Of a DNA stretch of 64,000 nt, positions 52,095 through 63,830 are shown one piece after another. Position 1 is the first letter of the stretch, and each line of letters starts with the position of its first letter. Origin of the DNA: Alitta virens (lineage: Eukaryota > Annelida > Polychaeta > Phyllodocida > Nereididae); NCBI GenBank assembly GCA_932294295.1, contig OW028584.1, forward strand, positions 36,651,969 through 36,715,968, read 5' to 3'. A program made the position numbers and the translations under genes. The notes beneath the pieces were generated by a model, which worked only from the letters and a program-made list of their open reading frames with translations, ran no database searches and was not told where the DNA came from.

Positions 52095-53266
52095 CCTCCT
52101 TCACCAGGCTTATCTAGGAATGTGTCATGCAGCCTTATTCATTCCAAAAGTGGAAAACCTTGCCTTCATGTTGATTGTTATATCATACCAAAAATATGTT
52201 AGGGTACAATCATAGCTTGCTTTTAAGGGATCCACCATTCCTGACCTAATTCTAAGCTTGGTCAGTTTTTTCTTTTTTCATCATGTAAATTAACTGCTTA
52301 TCCTAATTTAAAAAAGTAAGAGCTAAGATTAGGTAGAACATGCATATACATTTTCAAAATGTAGAATCTTGACCTCTCTTTCAAAAATAGTACTTTTTTT
52401 AAACAGTGAAGCACACTGACACTACTATGTTATATTATGTAGATATTTTACCTCCATACTGTCAAACATCTAAACCTCCCCCCCCCTTGTCTTCAGGAAT
52501 AATATCAAAATATGTGCCAGTTCTCCCCCCCCCCCAGAACGGTCTTTGAGCAATATATTGGCAGATAAATTTCATCTCCTGTGCCTTTCAGTTATTATGA
52601 AGGGGGGGGGGGGCATCTACACATGCTAAGGAATTTTATTATAGCAAAATGATATATTTTGTCCCCCTTTCTTAACTTTTCCCGTATTTAAATAGCACTA
52701 AAAACTTGGGATTGTACAAAAACCTGATATTCAGGAATGTCCAAACACCACACATGTTTGTGACCAAAATTTCCCTATTAATCTGTCATCATCCAGAAAA
52801 TTAAAAGAAACCACTCTTTCTAGGATATTTACAGAAAACAAAAACCTGTAGTTATAAGGGATAATACGGCCAATCCTTATGTTTCAGTAAATTCCATTGC
52901 CACAGTTATTCCACAAGTACATATTTCAAAACAGTTGTGAATCAAATGTAACATATTATTTCAACAACTGAAACTTATACCTGAATATCAATGGGCACAA
53001 TAACTTAAGCTATAAATTTAAACTTTACTATTATTACAATTTGTAATAATCCTGCAATTAGAGTTTTTACTGTTACTTCAGTGTTAATTGAGAGGCTTTT
53101 TTTAACAGTCAATGGTGTGACATGCATGCAGGTAATTGTTATAGTTTACGGCTGCTCTTCATATATGAAAAAATTTAAAAAGGCATTTGATACGAGATAC
53201 ATAATACATCAATCAATATGAATAGCCTATATTATTTTATGTTTACACAACATAAACATATTTCAG
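52095..53266. other. Interval between P element and KDZ exons
   Basis: No exon could be assigned. Contains three poly-C/poly-G runs (52478-52486, 52525-52534, 52602-52613). Upstream KDZ exons may lie here or beyond the P element but were not recognised. Confidence 0.4.
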
Positions 53267-53824
53267 ATGTTGGAGTGGATATGTCATAATAAATTTCCAG
53301 AAACTGTGAGAGACTCATGTCAAAGACAAGAAAATCTGCACATTCAATGGGAGAGCATTCTCCGACCATTGGTGTTGTCATATTATGAAACAAAGGCACC
53401 TGCAACAACAACTTGTTTTCTCTGTGGGGCATCTGATGAGAATATCATTTGGTGTCGTGATTGTGGCCCAATGGCATACATGTGCCATGAATGTGCGACA
53501 AGAATCCTTGATGTTTCGATAATGCATGATCCCTATGAATGGCAGGTATGTCGCATGAATTAAGTTACTGGATAACTAGACATACAGTACTTATTAGCAT
53601 AGCATTCAGGATTATCGATTAAATTCTGTCAATGTGAGTGAAAGAATGATATCAACATATCCATGTCACTAAATACTATATGTCATTACATGTTGATTGC
53701 AAATTATGCATTGATTAGGGAAACCTGTTCGTGAGATTTAAACACAGGAAGCAACTGAAAACGCCTCATCAGAGAGACTGTAATGGAAGTAGTGCAGCGT
53801 ACATTACTGTAGTCGACATGTCAG
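53267..53824 (+). CDS. KDZ-type transposase fragment: two exons with cysteine cluster (partial)
   Basis: Exon A (53267-53545, after TTTCAG, ending CAG|GTATGT, phase 0) and exon B (53719-53824, after GATTAG, ending G|GTACAC, phase 1) are both open and join in frame. Exon A contains IQWESILRPLVLSYY, then CFLCGASDENIIWCRDCGPM and AYMCHECATR, then MHDPYEWQ. Exon B contains PHQRDC and YITVVDMSG. The order W-E-x-I, C-x2-C, C-x2-C, C-x2-C, H-D-x3-W, H-x3-C, then a hydrophobic V-D-x-x-G matches the cysteine-cluster region in front of the KDZ transposase core. The start and the catalytic core are missing from what I can find, so this is a partial gene: either a decayed transposon or a host gene with unrecognised exons. 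The family call is from memory of the motif pattern. Confidence 0.6.
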
Positions 53825-54569
53825 GTACACTTCTCATAATGTCATACTTTTGATTAATTGATGATTAACATTGCATATATTTTTGGAAATTTACTGTAAG
53901 TTTAAACTTAAATGAAGGAAATAAAAAGCACCACCAACTTTTTATTTTACCTCCACAAGTATTATTACTTTTAATTTACAACTACAATTTGACACTCGTG
54001 CTTGCTTTTGATAAAGAGTATTATCCATCTAATATTATGAGAAGAGCCTTTGATCTGATTGTAGTGAATATACAGTTCAACAAAATCTAATCCTTCCTTA
54101 ATATTTGTAATCAACTGTATAAGTAGCTGAATTTCAAAGGTAATTCAAGTGTCATAAAGTGGTTAAACCATGGCGCCTCCATCGTTAATTATACTTCATG
54201 GGTCATATCGCCTGTTAACTGTAGAAATTTATTAATGGGGTGTTATGACCATTAATCCCAGATGTTCACCATAATTCTAATAACATCAGATAACAACACG
54301 GAGTAAAAATTATTAGCCATTATGACTGTTATATTTGGTCAATAATTGTAGCATATAGAATATTTATCATTTGTAGTGCAATGTGTATTGTTACTTTTGT
54401 TAATTCAAATTTCCTTTAATTGGAGAGTGACCTCCCTGTGAAGACAATATTTGGGAGTGCCTCCCTGTTTATGTGATGCCAATGGCACAATTCCATGCTT
54501 CAGTTAATTTCCCATACATGGGCAGACTTGACCTGATTATTAATAACTACCAATTAGCAAGCAGTATTA

Positions 54570-54612
54570 GGCTAACTGTACTTTGCGAAACGGAACGGAA
54601 CGGAACGAAACA
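54570..54612 (+). repeat. Fragment related to the 55 kb palindromes
   Basis: CTAACTGTACTTTGCGAAAC followed by a GGAAC pentamer run resembles the right half of the palindromes at 55060-55262. Confidence 0.45.
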
Positions 54613-55065
54613 GAAAGGGGGGTCACTCCAGAAAATGTCAAGATACATGAATGTTGCACTGTGTTATCAATAGCTACACTTGTGTTACCAGATGGCTATC
54701 AGTTGGTCTTAATGGGATTGAATTCACTAAAGGGGGGGGGGGGGGTTAGGGTGAGGGTTCTGCATTGCAACTAAGAATGTTTTTGTTGTTTGATTTCTCA
54801 GATTAGCAAATACGTGAATCACAGGTGAATTGCATAACTTATAGATTGCAGCCATTCTAAATTGAAATATAGATAGATAGAGCTACTACATTTTTTAACA
54901 GCTTATTTTATAAGGATAACTCAGTAAATGTACTTGTTTCCAGTAATTTTACTGAGATAGTTAGATAGATTCTGTGCATTGCTGATAACATTTCTTTCAG
55001 ACAAGATTATATGTCCCTGGGGGCACCTGGAGTCCAAAGTTGAATTAAAATGAATTTCGACCTAC

Positions 55066-55262
55066 TCCACGCATGTTGTTCCGTTCCGCTAAATACAGTT
55101 ATCCAATGGGATAACTGTACTTCACGGAACGGAACGACAATAATTGTTATTAGCAAAAAAAAATAAAATCAATGGTGTTAGCAAAGAATTTATTGTCATG
55201 TTGTTCCGTTTCGCAAAATACAGTTATCCAATGGGATAACTGTACTTAACGGAACGACAATT
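55066..55262. repeat. Two tandem near-palindromes
   Basis: Each copy (about 55074-55132 and 55199-55252) is a hairpin centred on TACAGTTATCCAATGGGATA-ACTGTA, with outer arms GTTGTTCCGTT and AACGGAACGACAA-type sequence. They are 125 bases apart and close in sequence. A MITE-like or extruding structure; no coding role. Confidence 0.72.
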
Positions 55263-56226
55263 TTTTTTATTGCAATTTTCTTAAGGCGCTGCACTGCACT
55301 TCTCACATTAAACACAGCTGTAAGTGCTAATTTGACAGTTGTTATTTATATCCATCTTATATTTGGTAGATGTTGTGAGTAACTCTGAAAATTCGAGGCA
55401 AATAATTTCTGCTGTTGTGATTTTATAAATGAACAGCAGAAAAATGACATTTTTCTGCTGATTTTAGTTTGACATTTTGAAGCTGTTTATATATCAATGA
55501 TTGATTTCAATAATTCGTGCTTATAATTAAATCTTCTAAAGTAACATTTTCTAATGTACATTTAGTTGAGATTATGAAATAAAATAGTTTTGTATTTATT
55601 CTTTGCTCCGCCTGTTCGCTGTTCATCTAAAAAAAAAAGCGAGACTCCATACTGATAACAAGGATCATAGGCCTAATAAGAATAACAATGTACTGAATTT
55701 GAGGGTTTTACATGTAAAACATTTAAAAAAGTGTTAAATTGTGTTACATCCTCTCTGAGGAAAAGACAGGTAACTGGCTAGTACAGATGGGTGACACCAA
55801 GGAAGTTGAGACTTTTTAAGGATTAAGAAAACGGCAAAAATGTAACACTTGGGACATGTCACATTTTGGCGCTCATTATTTTGCACCAGGCACATGGAGA
55901 CAACTCCCATGCTTTGAACCCAATTAAAACGTCTGGAATACCCAATAAAAACCTAATTCAGATTCCTGGATTGATGGAGAACAACCCAGGAAAGCAGCAG
56001 CATCAGTTGCCCAACTAGCAGTGGCTGGGCAGGGTGAGGCAAACACCAGCAGCATCAGCAACTTCAGCGGCAGCAATTGCCGGTGTGCATGATAAATAAT
56101 TGAACAGTACCCTGTGTGTGACATTGATGTCAGTCAGTCAGCTTTTGTTAAATTATAAATTCATTTTTATACATATATGAGAAAAGGGCTTATGTTGTTT
56201 GTTACTGATGCATATCCCAACTTTAA

Positions 56227-56255
56227 GCCGGGCTCACATTATGCGATTTTGTCGC
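56227..56255 (+). repeat. Possible DNA-transposon terminal motif
   Basis: GCCGGGCTCACATTATGCGA followed by TTTTGTCGC. See the relative at 18628. The local frame that is open here is short and has no recognisable protein. Confidence 0.4.
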
Positions 56256-56699
56256 TCGACACGGGGGTCAACTGGCGATTTTTGCGCGGATCTGTCGACG
56301 CTGCAGATGAGTGCTTAAAGCAGTTATCGGGGGTAATAAATGATGCTTCTTTGTTTCATTAAGAATTGCAGTTATCAGCAATGTGCCCCCTGTAAATCCA
56401 ATTGGTATTAGCTGAAGTTAGTGAGGGTAAATTGCAATCAATAATTAAATTGCTATGAAGTCGATATATAATTTTCCCAATGCAGTTCAATCTAACTACT
56501 TTTCAGTGCTGTTTTAGGCAACTGTCATAAACATTATTGCAACCTTATGATTCTCAATACTATTAGGAGTATTAATAACTAAATTTTCTGAGATTTTGCA
56601 ACATGATGTAAAACACAGGCACCACAGCAAAGTTATTCTTATTAACTTGAACATCATTTGAGCATGTATCAAGCACTAAATGGCTGCACTAATTTATTA

Positions 56700-57720
56700 T
56701 AAATATACTGGATTTCAATCAAACAATTTCCCTTGGTGAATACATAAGAAATGCAAACCTCACAATAAGACCTTGGTTAGAATAGACATACTAATAGTGA
56801 GGTCTTAATAGTGTGGCCACTGAATAGCCTTTAAATACTGTGAATGAATATTTTGGCAGTGTATATGCCATAAATATTCATTCACAGTATAAAGGCTATT
56901 CATGTTCATAGACCTAAATGACAGTTAAAGATAGCATGTATAGTGACCCCATGAAGATAGGGAAATTATAAATATAAAACAAATACATAAAGAAGGTGCT
57001 CAGAAATATGCTGTAGTTTTATAGTTAACACTATTTAACAGTAATTTAATGTCTTCCTTCTAGACACCTGGAATTCATCATTATTTTTCTGTTTAGCTAA
57101 TAACATGACACAGGCACACAAGTGACTCCTTATTTAGTATCATGTTGTTAAATTGCCATTTAGTTTGCACTGCAGTGAGAAACACTTTTTGCCTTGGCCT
57201 TGATCTTTGGCCTTGGCCTAGGCCTATATTCAGAAAGTGCTCCTTTTTGCCTTGGCCTATATTCAGAAACTGCTCACTTTTTGCCTTGGCCTTCTCACCT
57301 GACTTTTTTTAACTTAAGACCTTCATCTTTAACTCATCTGAAGATGTTGGAGGAGTACAAAACTTCAATTTGCCATTACTTGGCTTCTATACATGATAGA
57401 ACAATGCGGTTTTTTTCTAAATAGTTTATTTTTAACTATTTTATCATCTATATCCATTTAAAGCAACACAATGAAAAAATACACTAATCCGAATTTATTG
57501 AGAAAGATACTGATGACAACCCTGAGGTTTACATCACTGAATCTACAATTTGCAAGTGATATTTGAGGTACAAGATGACTTTCTAGTTGTCAGCTGGCAT
57601 GTTCTGTTGAGCTGACTGACTGACAGACAGACTGACTTGACTGAACTGACTGACTGAACGGACTAGCTTAACTGACAGACAGACAGAATTGACTGAGTCC
57701 AACTGACTGATTTAACTGAC
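56700..57720 (-). repeat. Interspersed repeat R1, reverse copy
   Basis: Reverse-complement partner of 1080-1930, with the same internal hairpin at 56822-56912 and a triplicated GCCTTGGCCTATATTCAGAA motif (57190-57300). It lies about 55 kb from its partner. Confidence 0.75.
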
Positions 57721-57839
57721 TGAACTGACTGAATATATGAATGAATTAACTTGACTGAACCTGACTTGGCTGTACTGACTGATTTGGCTGAACTGACTGA
57801 CTTTGTTGAACTGACAGACTATTGTAAAAGTATTTATAT

Positions 57840-58032
57840 GCATAGGCGTAGGAGGCACCTTTCTTTTGGGGGGGGGGGGGGCAAAGGTCATCTTGCCCGA
57901 ATTTTAAGGCTTTTATTAGCACCCCTTTATGCCCGGATTTTTCAACTTTTTGCCCGAATTTTTGGCTTTCCTGGACACTTGGGGGGCAATTTCCCCCCCC
58001 CCTGCCCCCCCCCCACCTCCTACGCCTATGTT
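57840..58032. mobile_element. Small MITE-like element with G/C-run interior
   Basis: Inverted ends CATAGGCGTAGGAGG and CCTCCTACGCCTATG (57841-57855; 58016-58030) enclose about 160 bases that start with a 14-base G run and end with two 10-base C runs. TGCCCGAATTTT-type sequence recurs inside. No transposase. The target duplication could not be fixed. Confidence 0.65.
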
Positions 58033-60240
58033 TATTTGTAATAAAGAAAAAAAAATAGAGAAAGAAATAAGGAAATAAAAGAAAGAAAACAAAACAAAGG
58101 AGTCACCCAGATCATTGACATTATGGACATTGACTTAGCAAGAATTCCCCCTGCATGGTTTTGATTTTACCTGCAGCTGATGCAAGGGCATCCTCCTACA
58201 AACCATTATCTTGACAATTCAAATTTGAGCAATTCTGAAAAACTAAGTATATGTTTCTCAGGATTTACTTGAAACTCAATACCTTAACTTAGGTCATTTA
58301 AATTTGGCTACAAATGGAAGAGTTCGGATTTCTGTGACTTCAGAATTGATCATCATTTTACAGACATTTCATAAAGAGGGTTTGTTAAAAAATGCCCTAA
58401 GTATCTCAGTTATTATATCTTGAGTTGAGAACAAGGTGGCATTCTGCTTATTTTATTGGCCATTTATCAACAGATAAACATCGCCATCTTCTTAATGGAC
58501 ATTTCCAAAAACCGTAAAACTTCGTAAATGGACATTGTAAAGTTAATGTAAACCTTTGGAAGGGATGTTATACCCGTCTTATGATTGGAGCAATACATCT
58601 GGGTCACTTGCGGTCACTGCTATCAACGAACATTTAATTACTTTCGATTCATATTTAACAAGTCAAGAAAGTTTTTATTTCATATTGGTTTCTGAGAAAA
58701 AAAAAGAGAATGATTTATTCTTTGTATGAATTCGAAGGTGGTGTTTTTTTTTTGGGGGGGGGGCAAAGTTGAATTTTCATATCTTACTTTACTTTCTAGG
58801 GAAATTGTGCTATATGGTCTCGTGGCATTCATAACTGGTTGGTAGGTAATTTTGTCAATCAATTTTGATCCAATGGTTGTTAACAGCTACAAGAGGCCTA
58901 AATTTCGCGCAATTGTCTTTTTATTTCGTTCAGCTGAGTGGAATTGCATTGCGCATTAAGTTGTTTTTTAAAAGAAGAGTCATTTTGAATGCCTATGACA
59001 ATGCCCAACAAAGATGTCTCAAGTTACGTCTGTAAGAAATTCGAGTGGGAAAACACTAGGGAGAGGGCTATCCTATTCTATCCTATCATATCCTATCCTT
59101 TTTGTGTTTTAGGTACACAAATAAATTAGTTCTCATCATTTTATTGTTTAGCTACTACATATTACAATGTCACAAAATGTCTATTTAGCAGCGGATCATC
59201 TCTGTCAATTGCATGTATGCAGATGTCAAGATCAATGACAACTATAGAAACTAGGTAGCATGGTCCAGGCTATAAGATTCTGGTATAACTTCCTCCTCCT
59301 CCTCCTCCTCCTCCTCCTCCTCCTCCTCCTCCTTCCCTCCTCCTCTCATCCACTCGACATAATATGGTAAATACCTCATACCAAAGGCAATATTGTAACC
59401 CTCTTGGCTGAAGTAAGGCTATATTTCGACAGGCTTTAATTTGGTTACAATATTAAGTTGAAATCGACCCCAAAATTAGGGGCTCTCCACCTATCTATTA
59501 TACATAAATATCTGTTATACATGATCCCCTCTGCTGGCAGGTATATTTAGGCAAATATTTTCTACCTTGCAGAATCTACCAGCTGGCAGGCACCAAATCG
59601 CAACAGCCACTGGCAGATTCTACCAGCTGTAGGTTACTATATAATAAATAACAAGTTTTGATCTGCTTGTGGAATGTGATTATATGATTAGGTTATGGCA
59701 TCAAAATAAAAAAACAGAGGAAGTCAGATTACAGGGGTTACTTTGCTATGTACATTATTTTTTTTTCTTCATTGGATTTCCCTCTAGGTCTTTACTTTTT
59801 CAGCTTTTCCACTGTTACTAGATCACAATAACCCAAACTTGCAGAAACAAATAGAATACATTTTTGAAGCTGCCTCCATTGAATACCACCTATCTGTCTC
59901 AATCGATATCTCACTACTTGAAAATTATCACATGTCAAGAGGACTCTAACATTTGATGCTGCTGGTCATTGTAGGAAAATCTGGTGGCAGATAGCAGGCA
60001 CTTTTTTTTCCAACCAATAAGATTATTTCCACAGAACACCTCAAACTGTGAATCTGGAAGAGTCTGCTTTCTTCTGTTACTACTAAATTTTCTTTCCAGT
60101 GCAAAATTAGTGTTGCCATGATTAAGTAAATGCAACTTACTTAATAAGGCATCAAATCCACATTAAAATCCACTGGAAATAGTGCTGCTTTGGGTCCTCG
60201 TGCTTCAACCAATCAGAATCTAGGATGGGAACCTGAGCAA
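58033..60240. other. Gene-free interval
   Basis: No coding signal. Holds the CCT microsatellite (59288-59350), a TATCC-type short array near 59070-59100 and a CTGGCAG/CTACCAGCTG-rich patch at 59530-59640. Confidence 0.5.
59288..59350 (+). repeat. CCT trinucleotide microsatellite
   Basis: About 45 bases of pure CCT repeats with imperfect ends. A strongly strand-asymmetric polypyrimidine tract. Confidence 0.92.
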
Positions 60241-60950
60241 CCAATAGGACTGCAGCATTCTGACAGAAGCCACCTAGTGGAAATATCTAGCTTTATGGAA
60301 AATCCACTTTTTTACTGTTTGAAGCTGCTGCCCTCTGGTGGAAAACCGCAGTGTATGAGCCAATCAGATGCTTGGTGAAAAAATGACACCAGGAAATACT
60401 TTTCCAAATATCAGATAAGTCTTGAAAGGCCTTCTCTGATCATGCAATGACTTCCAGTTGCAACCAATGAGAACGAACACTCAAAATTCAGTCATTGACA
60501 ACTGTGCCACTAGATGCCAGCTCCACAACAACTTTTGCCAGCTGGTTATTATTTTATAATGGAGGGTTTTTTTTTATTGTGATGCCTCTGCTGCAACCAA
60601 TAGGACTGCAGCATTCTGACAGAAGCCACCTAGTGGAAATATCTAGCTTTATGGAAAATCCACTTTTTTACTGTTTGAAGCTGCTGCCCTCTGGTGGAAA
60701 ACCACAGTGTATGAGCCAATCAGATGCTTGGTGAAAAAATGACACCAGGAAATACTTTTCCAAATATGAGATAAGTCTTGAAAGGCCTTCTCTGATCATG
60801 CAATGACTTCCAGTTGCAACCAATGAGAACGAACACTCAAAATTCAGTCATTGACAACTGTGCCACTAGATGCCAGCTCCACAACAACTTTTGCCAGTTG
60901 GTTATTATTTTATAATGGGGGTTTTTTTTTATTGTGATGCCTCTGCTGGT
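60241..60950 (+). repeat. 357 bp tandem duplication with CTCF-like motifs
   Basis: Two nearly identical units (60241-60597, 60598-60950) differ at only a handful of positions, so the duplication is recent. Each unit has three candidate CTCF core sites: GCCACCTAGTGG (minus; 60269 and 60626), TGCCCTCTGGTGG (minus; 60329 and 60686) and CCACTAGATGCCAGC (plus, one mismatch; 60507 and 60864). No coding role; the open frames inside are short. Confidence 0.85.
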
Positions 60951-61559
60951 AGTCGTCCAAAGAAGGACAGCATCATATGTGTCTGTGTATAATTTACAAA
61001 TTGAAAACCATTCACTCCTTAGTGTACCAGCAGAATAGGCCTTAAAAAATGTGATACCTTCTACTGAATAACATTCACAAGCCACAACAGCTTTTTTTAT
61101 GAAAGAAAAAAACATAATGGACATTGTTTAACTTCTTTATTGAAGAGAGGACATTTCATTTTCATAATTATTACAAGTGTCAAATAAAATGTTGTAACAA
61201 GGGCTGCTACTACAAGCAAATCACCTACTGGATCAATGGTCACATTAAACAAACAATCAAAGAAATCAAAAATCATCATGACAGATTTCGGCAACAGTTA
61301 ACCACTGAGTGAAGCACCATGCACCATTATACTATCTACCATTCAGGCACTGTCATGCTATGGCATATTTTGTTATACAATAAGTTCTTCACAGTTTTTA
61401 TGACCTAACAGTAATGTGTTGCAATTTTATGTACATCTAAACAATCATCCGCATTTACTTCATTAGTCCATTGGCTAAAGTGAAAAAAAAAACACCAAGC
61501 ATTGCTGTCAGCTTTCCTCACCCCTCTCCTTTTTTGTTACTCTTGTCCTGCCTTGACTA
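60951..61559. other. Gene-free interval before the satellite
   Basis: No coding signal or recognised repeat. Confidence 0.5.
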
Positions 61560-63830
61560 TTACTGGCTATGCCTTCTCTTTTACACTTAGCCCTCTCATG
61601 ATGGTGCCTGACTAAACCAATGACTGCCTGCAACTAGGCCTGTATAGCCTCAGCCTTTCAGTAAATCTGCTCCCAGTATTGCCTCTGCCTGGATATGCTT
61701 CAGCCATTTATTAATATGCCTCAGCCAGTTACTAAAGCTGCTCCCCTTTTGCTATTCCTGGATATGTCTCAGAAATTAACTAAAGCTCCTCCCCTATGAC
61801 TGTACCTTGATATGCCTCAGCCATTCACTTAATCTCCTCTCCCTATGACTTGATATGGCTCAGTCAAATGTATAAGCGATTTACACAAGCTCCTCCCCTT
61901 TCTCTATGCCTGGATATGTCTCAGTCTTTCAGGAAACTCCCCTACCTATATCTTGATATCCCTTAACCAATCACTAAATTTTCTCCTATCTGCCTATGCC
62001 TGGATATGCCTCAGCTCTATTTATGAAAGCCCACCCCTTATGCCTATGCCTGGATATAACTCAGCCACTTACAAAAGCTCCTACCCTATGCCTATGCCTG
62101 AATATTTCTCAGTCTTTACGAACACTTCTATCTATGCCTCAATATGCCCCATATATGGAAAATCCTAAACCAATCATTACATCTCCTTAAATCTGCATAT
62201 GCCTGGATATGCCTCAGCCATTTACTAAAGCTCCTCCCTTAGGCCTATGCCTGTATATGTCTCAGTCTTTCATCAAGCTCCTCTGCCTATGCCTTAACCA
62301 ATCACCAAATCTCCTATCTGCCTATGCCTGGCTATGCCTCAGCCATGTACTACAGCTTCTCCCCAATGCCTATGCCTGGATATGTCTCAGTCTTTCACAT
62401 AACTTCTCTGCCTGTGCCTTAACCAATCACTAAGTCTCCTATCTGCCTATATCTGGATATACCTCAGCTATTTACTAAATATGACTAATTTGTGCCATTT
62501 ACTAAAGCTCCTCCCCTATGCCTGGATAAGTCTCAGTCTATCATGAAACTCCTTTGCCTATGTCTTAAGCAATAACTAAATCTCCTATCTGCCTATGTCT
62601 GGATATATCCAGGCTATTTACTAAATATGCCTCTGCCATTTACTAAAGCTCCTCTATGTATATATCTGGATATGTCTTTGTCTTTCACCAAACTCCTCTG
62701 CCTATGCATTAACCAGTCACTAAATCTATCTGCCTATTCCTGGCTATGCCTCAACTATTTTACTAAATATGCCTCAGCCATTTACTAAAGCTCCTCTGCC
62801 AATGCCTGTACCTGGATATGTCTCAGTCTCTCACAAAACTCTTCTGCCTATGCCTTAACCAATCACTTACTCTCCTATCTGCCTATGCCTGGCTATGCCT
62901 CAGCTATTAACTAAATATGTCTCAGCCATTTACAGCTTCTCCCCTCTGCCTATGCCTGTACCTGGATATGTCTCAGTCTTTCACAAAACTTTTCTGCCTA
63001 TGCCTTAACCAATCACTTACTCTCCTATCTGCCTATTCCTGGCTATGCCTCAGCTATTAACTAAATATGCCTCGACCATTTACTAAAGCTCCTCTGCCTA
63101 TGCCTGTACCTGGATATGTCTCAGTCTTTCACAAAACTCCTCTGCCTATGCCTTAACCAATCACTAAATCTCCTATCTGCCTATGTCTGGCTATGCCTCA
63201 GCTATAAACTAAATATGCTTTAGCCATTTACATAAGCTCTTCCCCTATGCCTGGATATGTCTTAGTCTCTTACAACAGCCATTTACTAAAGCTCCTCTGC
63301 ATATGCCTGTACCTGGATATGTCACAGTCTCTCACCAAACTCCTCTGCCTAAGCCTTAACCAATCACTATATCTCCTATCTGCCTATGACTTGATATACC
63401 TAAGCTATTTACTAAATATGCCTCAGCCATTTACTAAAGCTCCTCTATGTATATTTCTGGATATGTCTCAGTCTTTCACCAAACTCCTCTGCCTATGCCT
63501 TAACCAATCACTAAATCTTCTATCTGCCCATGTCTTGCTATGCCTCAGCTATTTACTAAATATGCCTCAGCCATGTACTACAGCTTCTCCCCAATGCCTA
63601 TGCCTGGATATGTCTCAGTCTTTCACAAAACTTCTCTGCCTATGCCTTAACCAATCACTAAATCTCCTATCTGCCTATGTCTGCCTATGCCTCAGCAATT
63701 GAATAATTTATGCCTCAGCCATTTACTTAAGCCCCCCCCCCCCCCATGCCTGTGCCTGGATAAGCCTAAAGAATTCACTAAAGCTCCTCCCCTATTCCGT
63801 TCCCCACTTCACCCCTGATAACATCTAATT
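61560..63830 (+). repeat. Satellite with about 147 bp higher-order unit
   Basis: Built from four related subunits of about 33-40 bp, each starting TATGCCT: one with GGATATGTCTCAGTCTTTCAC, one with TAACCAATCACTAAATCTCC, one with GGCTATGCCTCAGCTATTTA, one with CAGCCATTTACTAAAGCTCC. In order from about 62165 to 63720 the TCTCAGTCTTTCAC landmark recurs at roughly 62384, 62531, 62684, 62829, 62971, 63119, 63319, 63467 and 63613. The part before 62165 is more degenerate. Long open frames inside come from the repeat, not from a gene. Confidence 0.88.

Larger units (their letters stand above)
53825..56699. other. Interval after the KDZ exons
   Basis: No further KDZ exon recognised. Holds a 14-base G run (54732-54745), the palindromes at 55060-55262 and the terminal-motif fragments at 55840 and 56227. 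Confidence 0.45.

Noticed and set aside
56177..56362. 61-codon frame starting MRKGLMLF (+)
   Set aside because: Overlaps the transposon terminal-like motif at 56227 and shows no recognisable domain.
60190..60734. Two similar frames of 62 and 79 codons (+)
   Set aside because: The same segment in the two tandem 357 bp units; similarity is due to the duplication, not coding constraint.
63247..63702. 151-codon open frame (+)
   Set aside because: Lies wholly within the 147 bp satellite; it is open because the repeat lacks stops in that frame.
61560..63830. CRISPR-like array
   Set aside because: Animal genome context, no unique spacers, and all subunits are related to each other.
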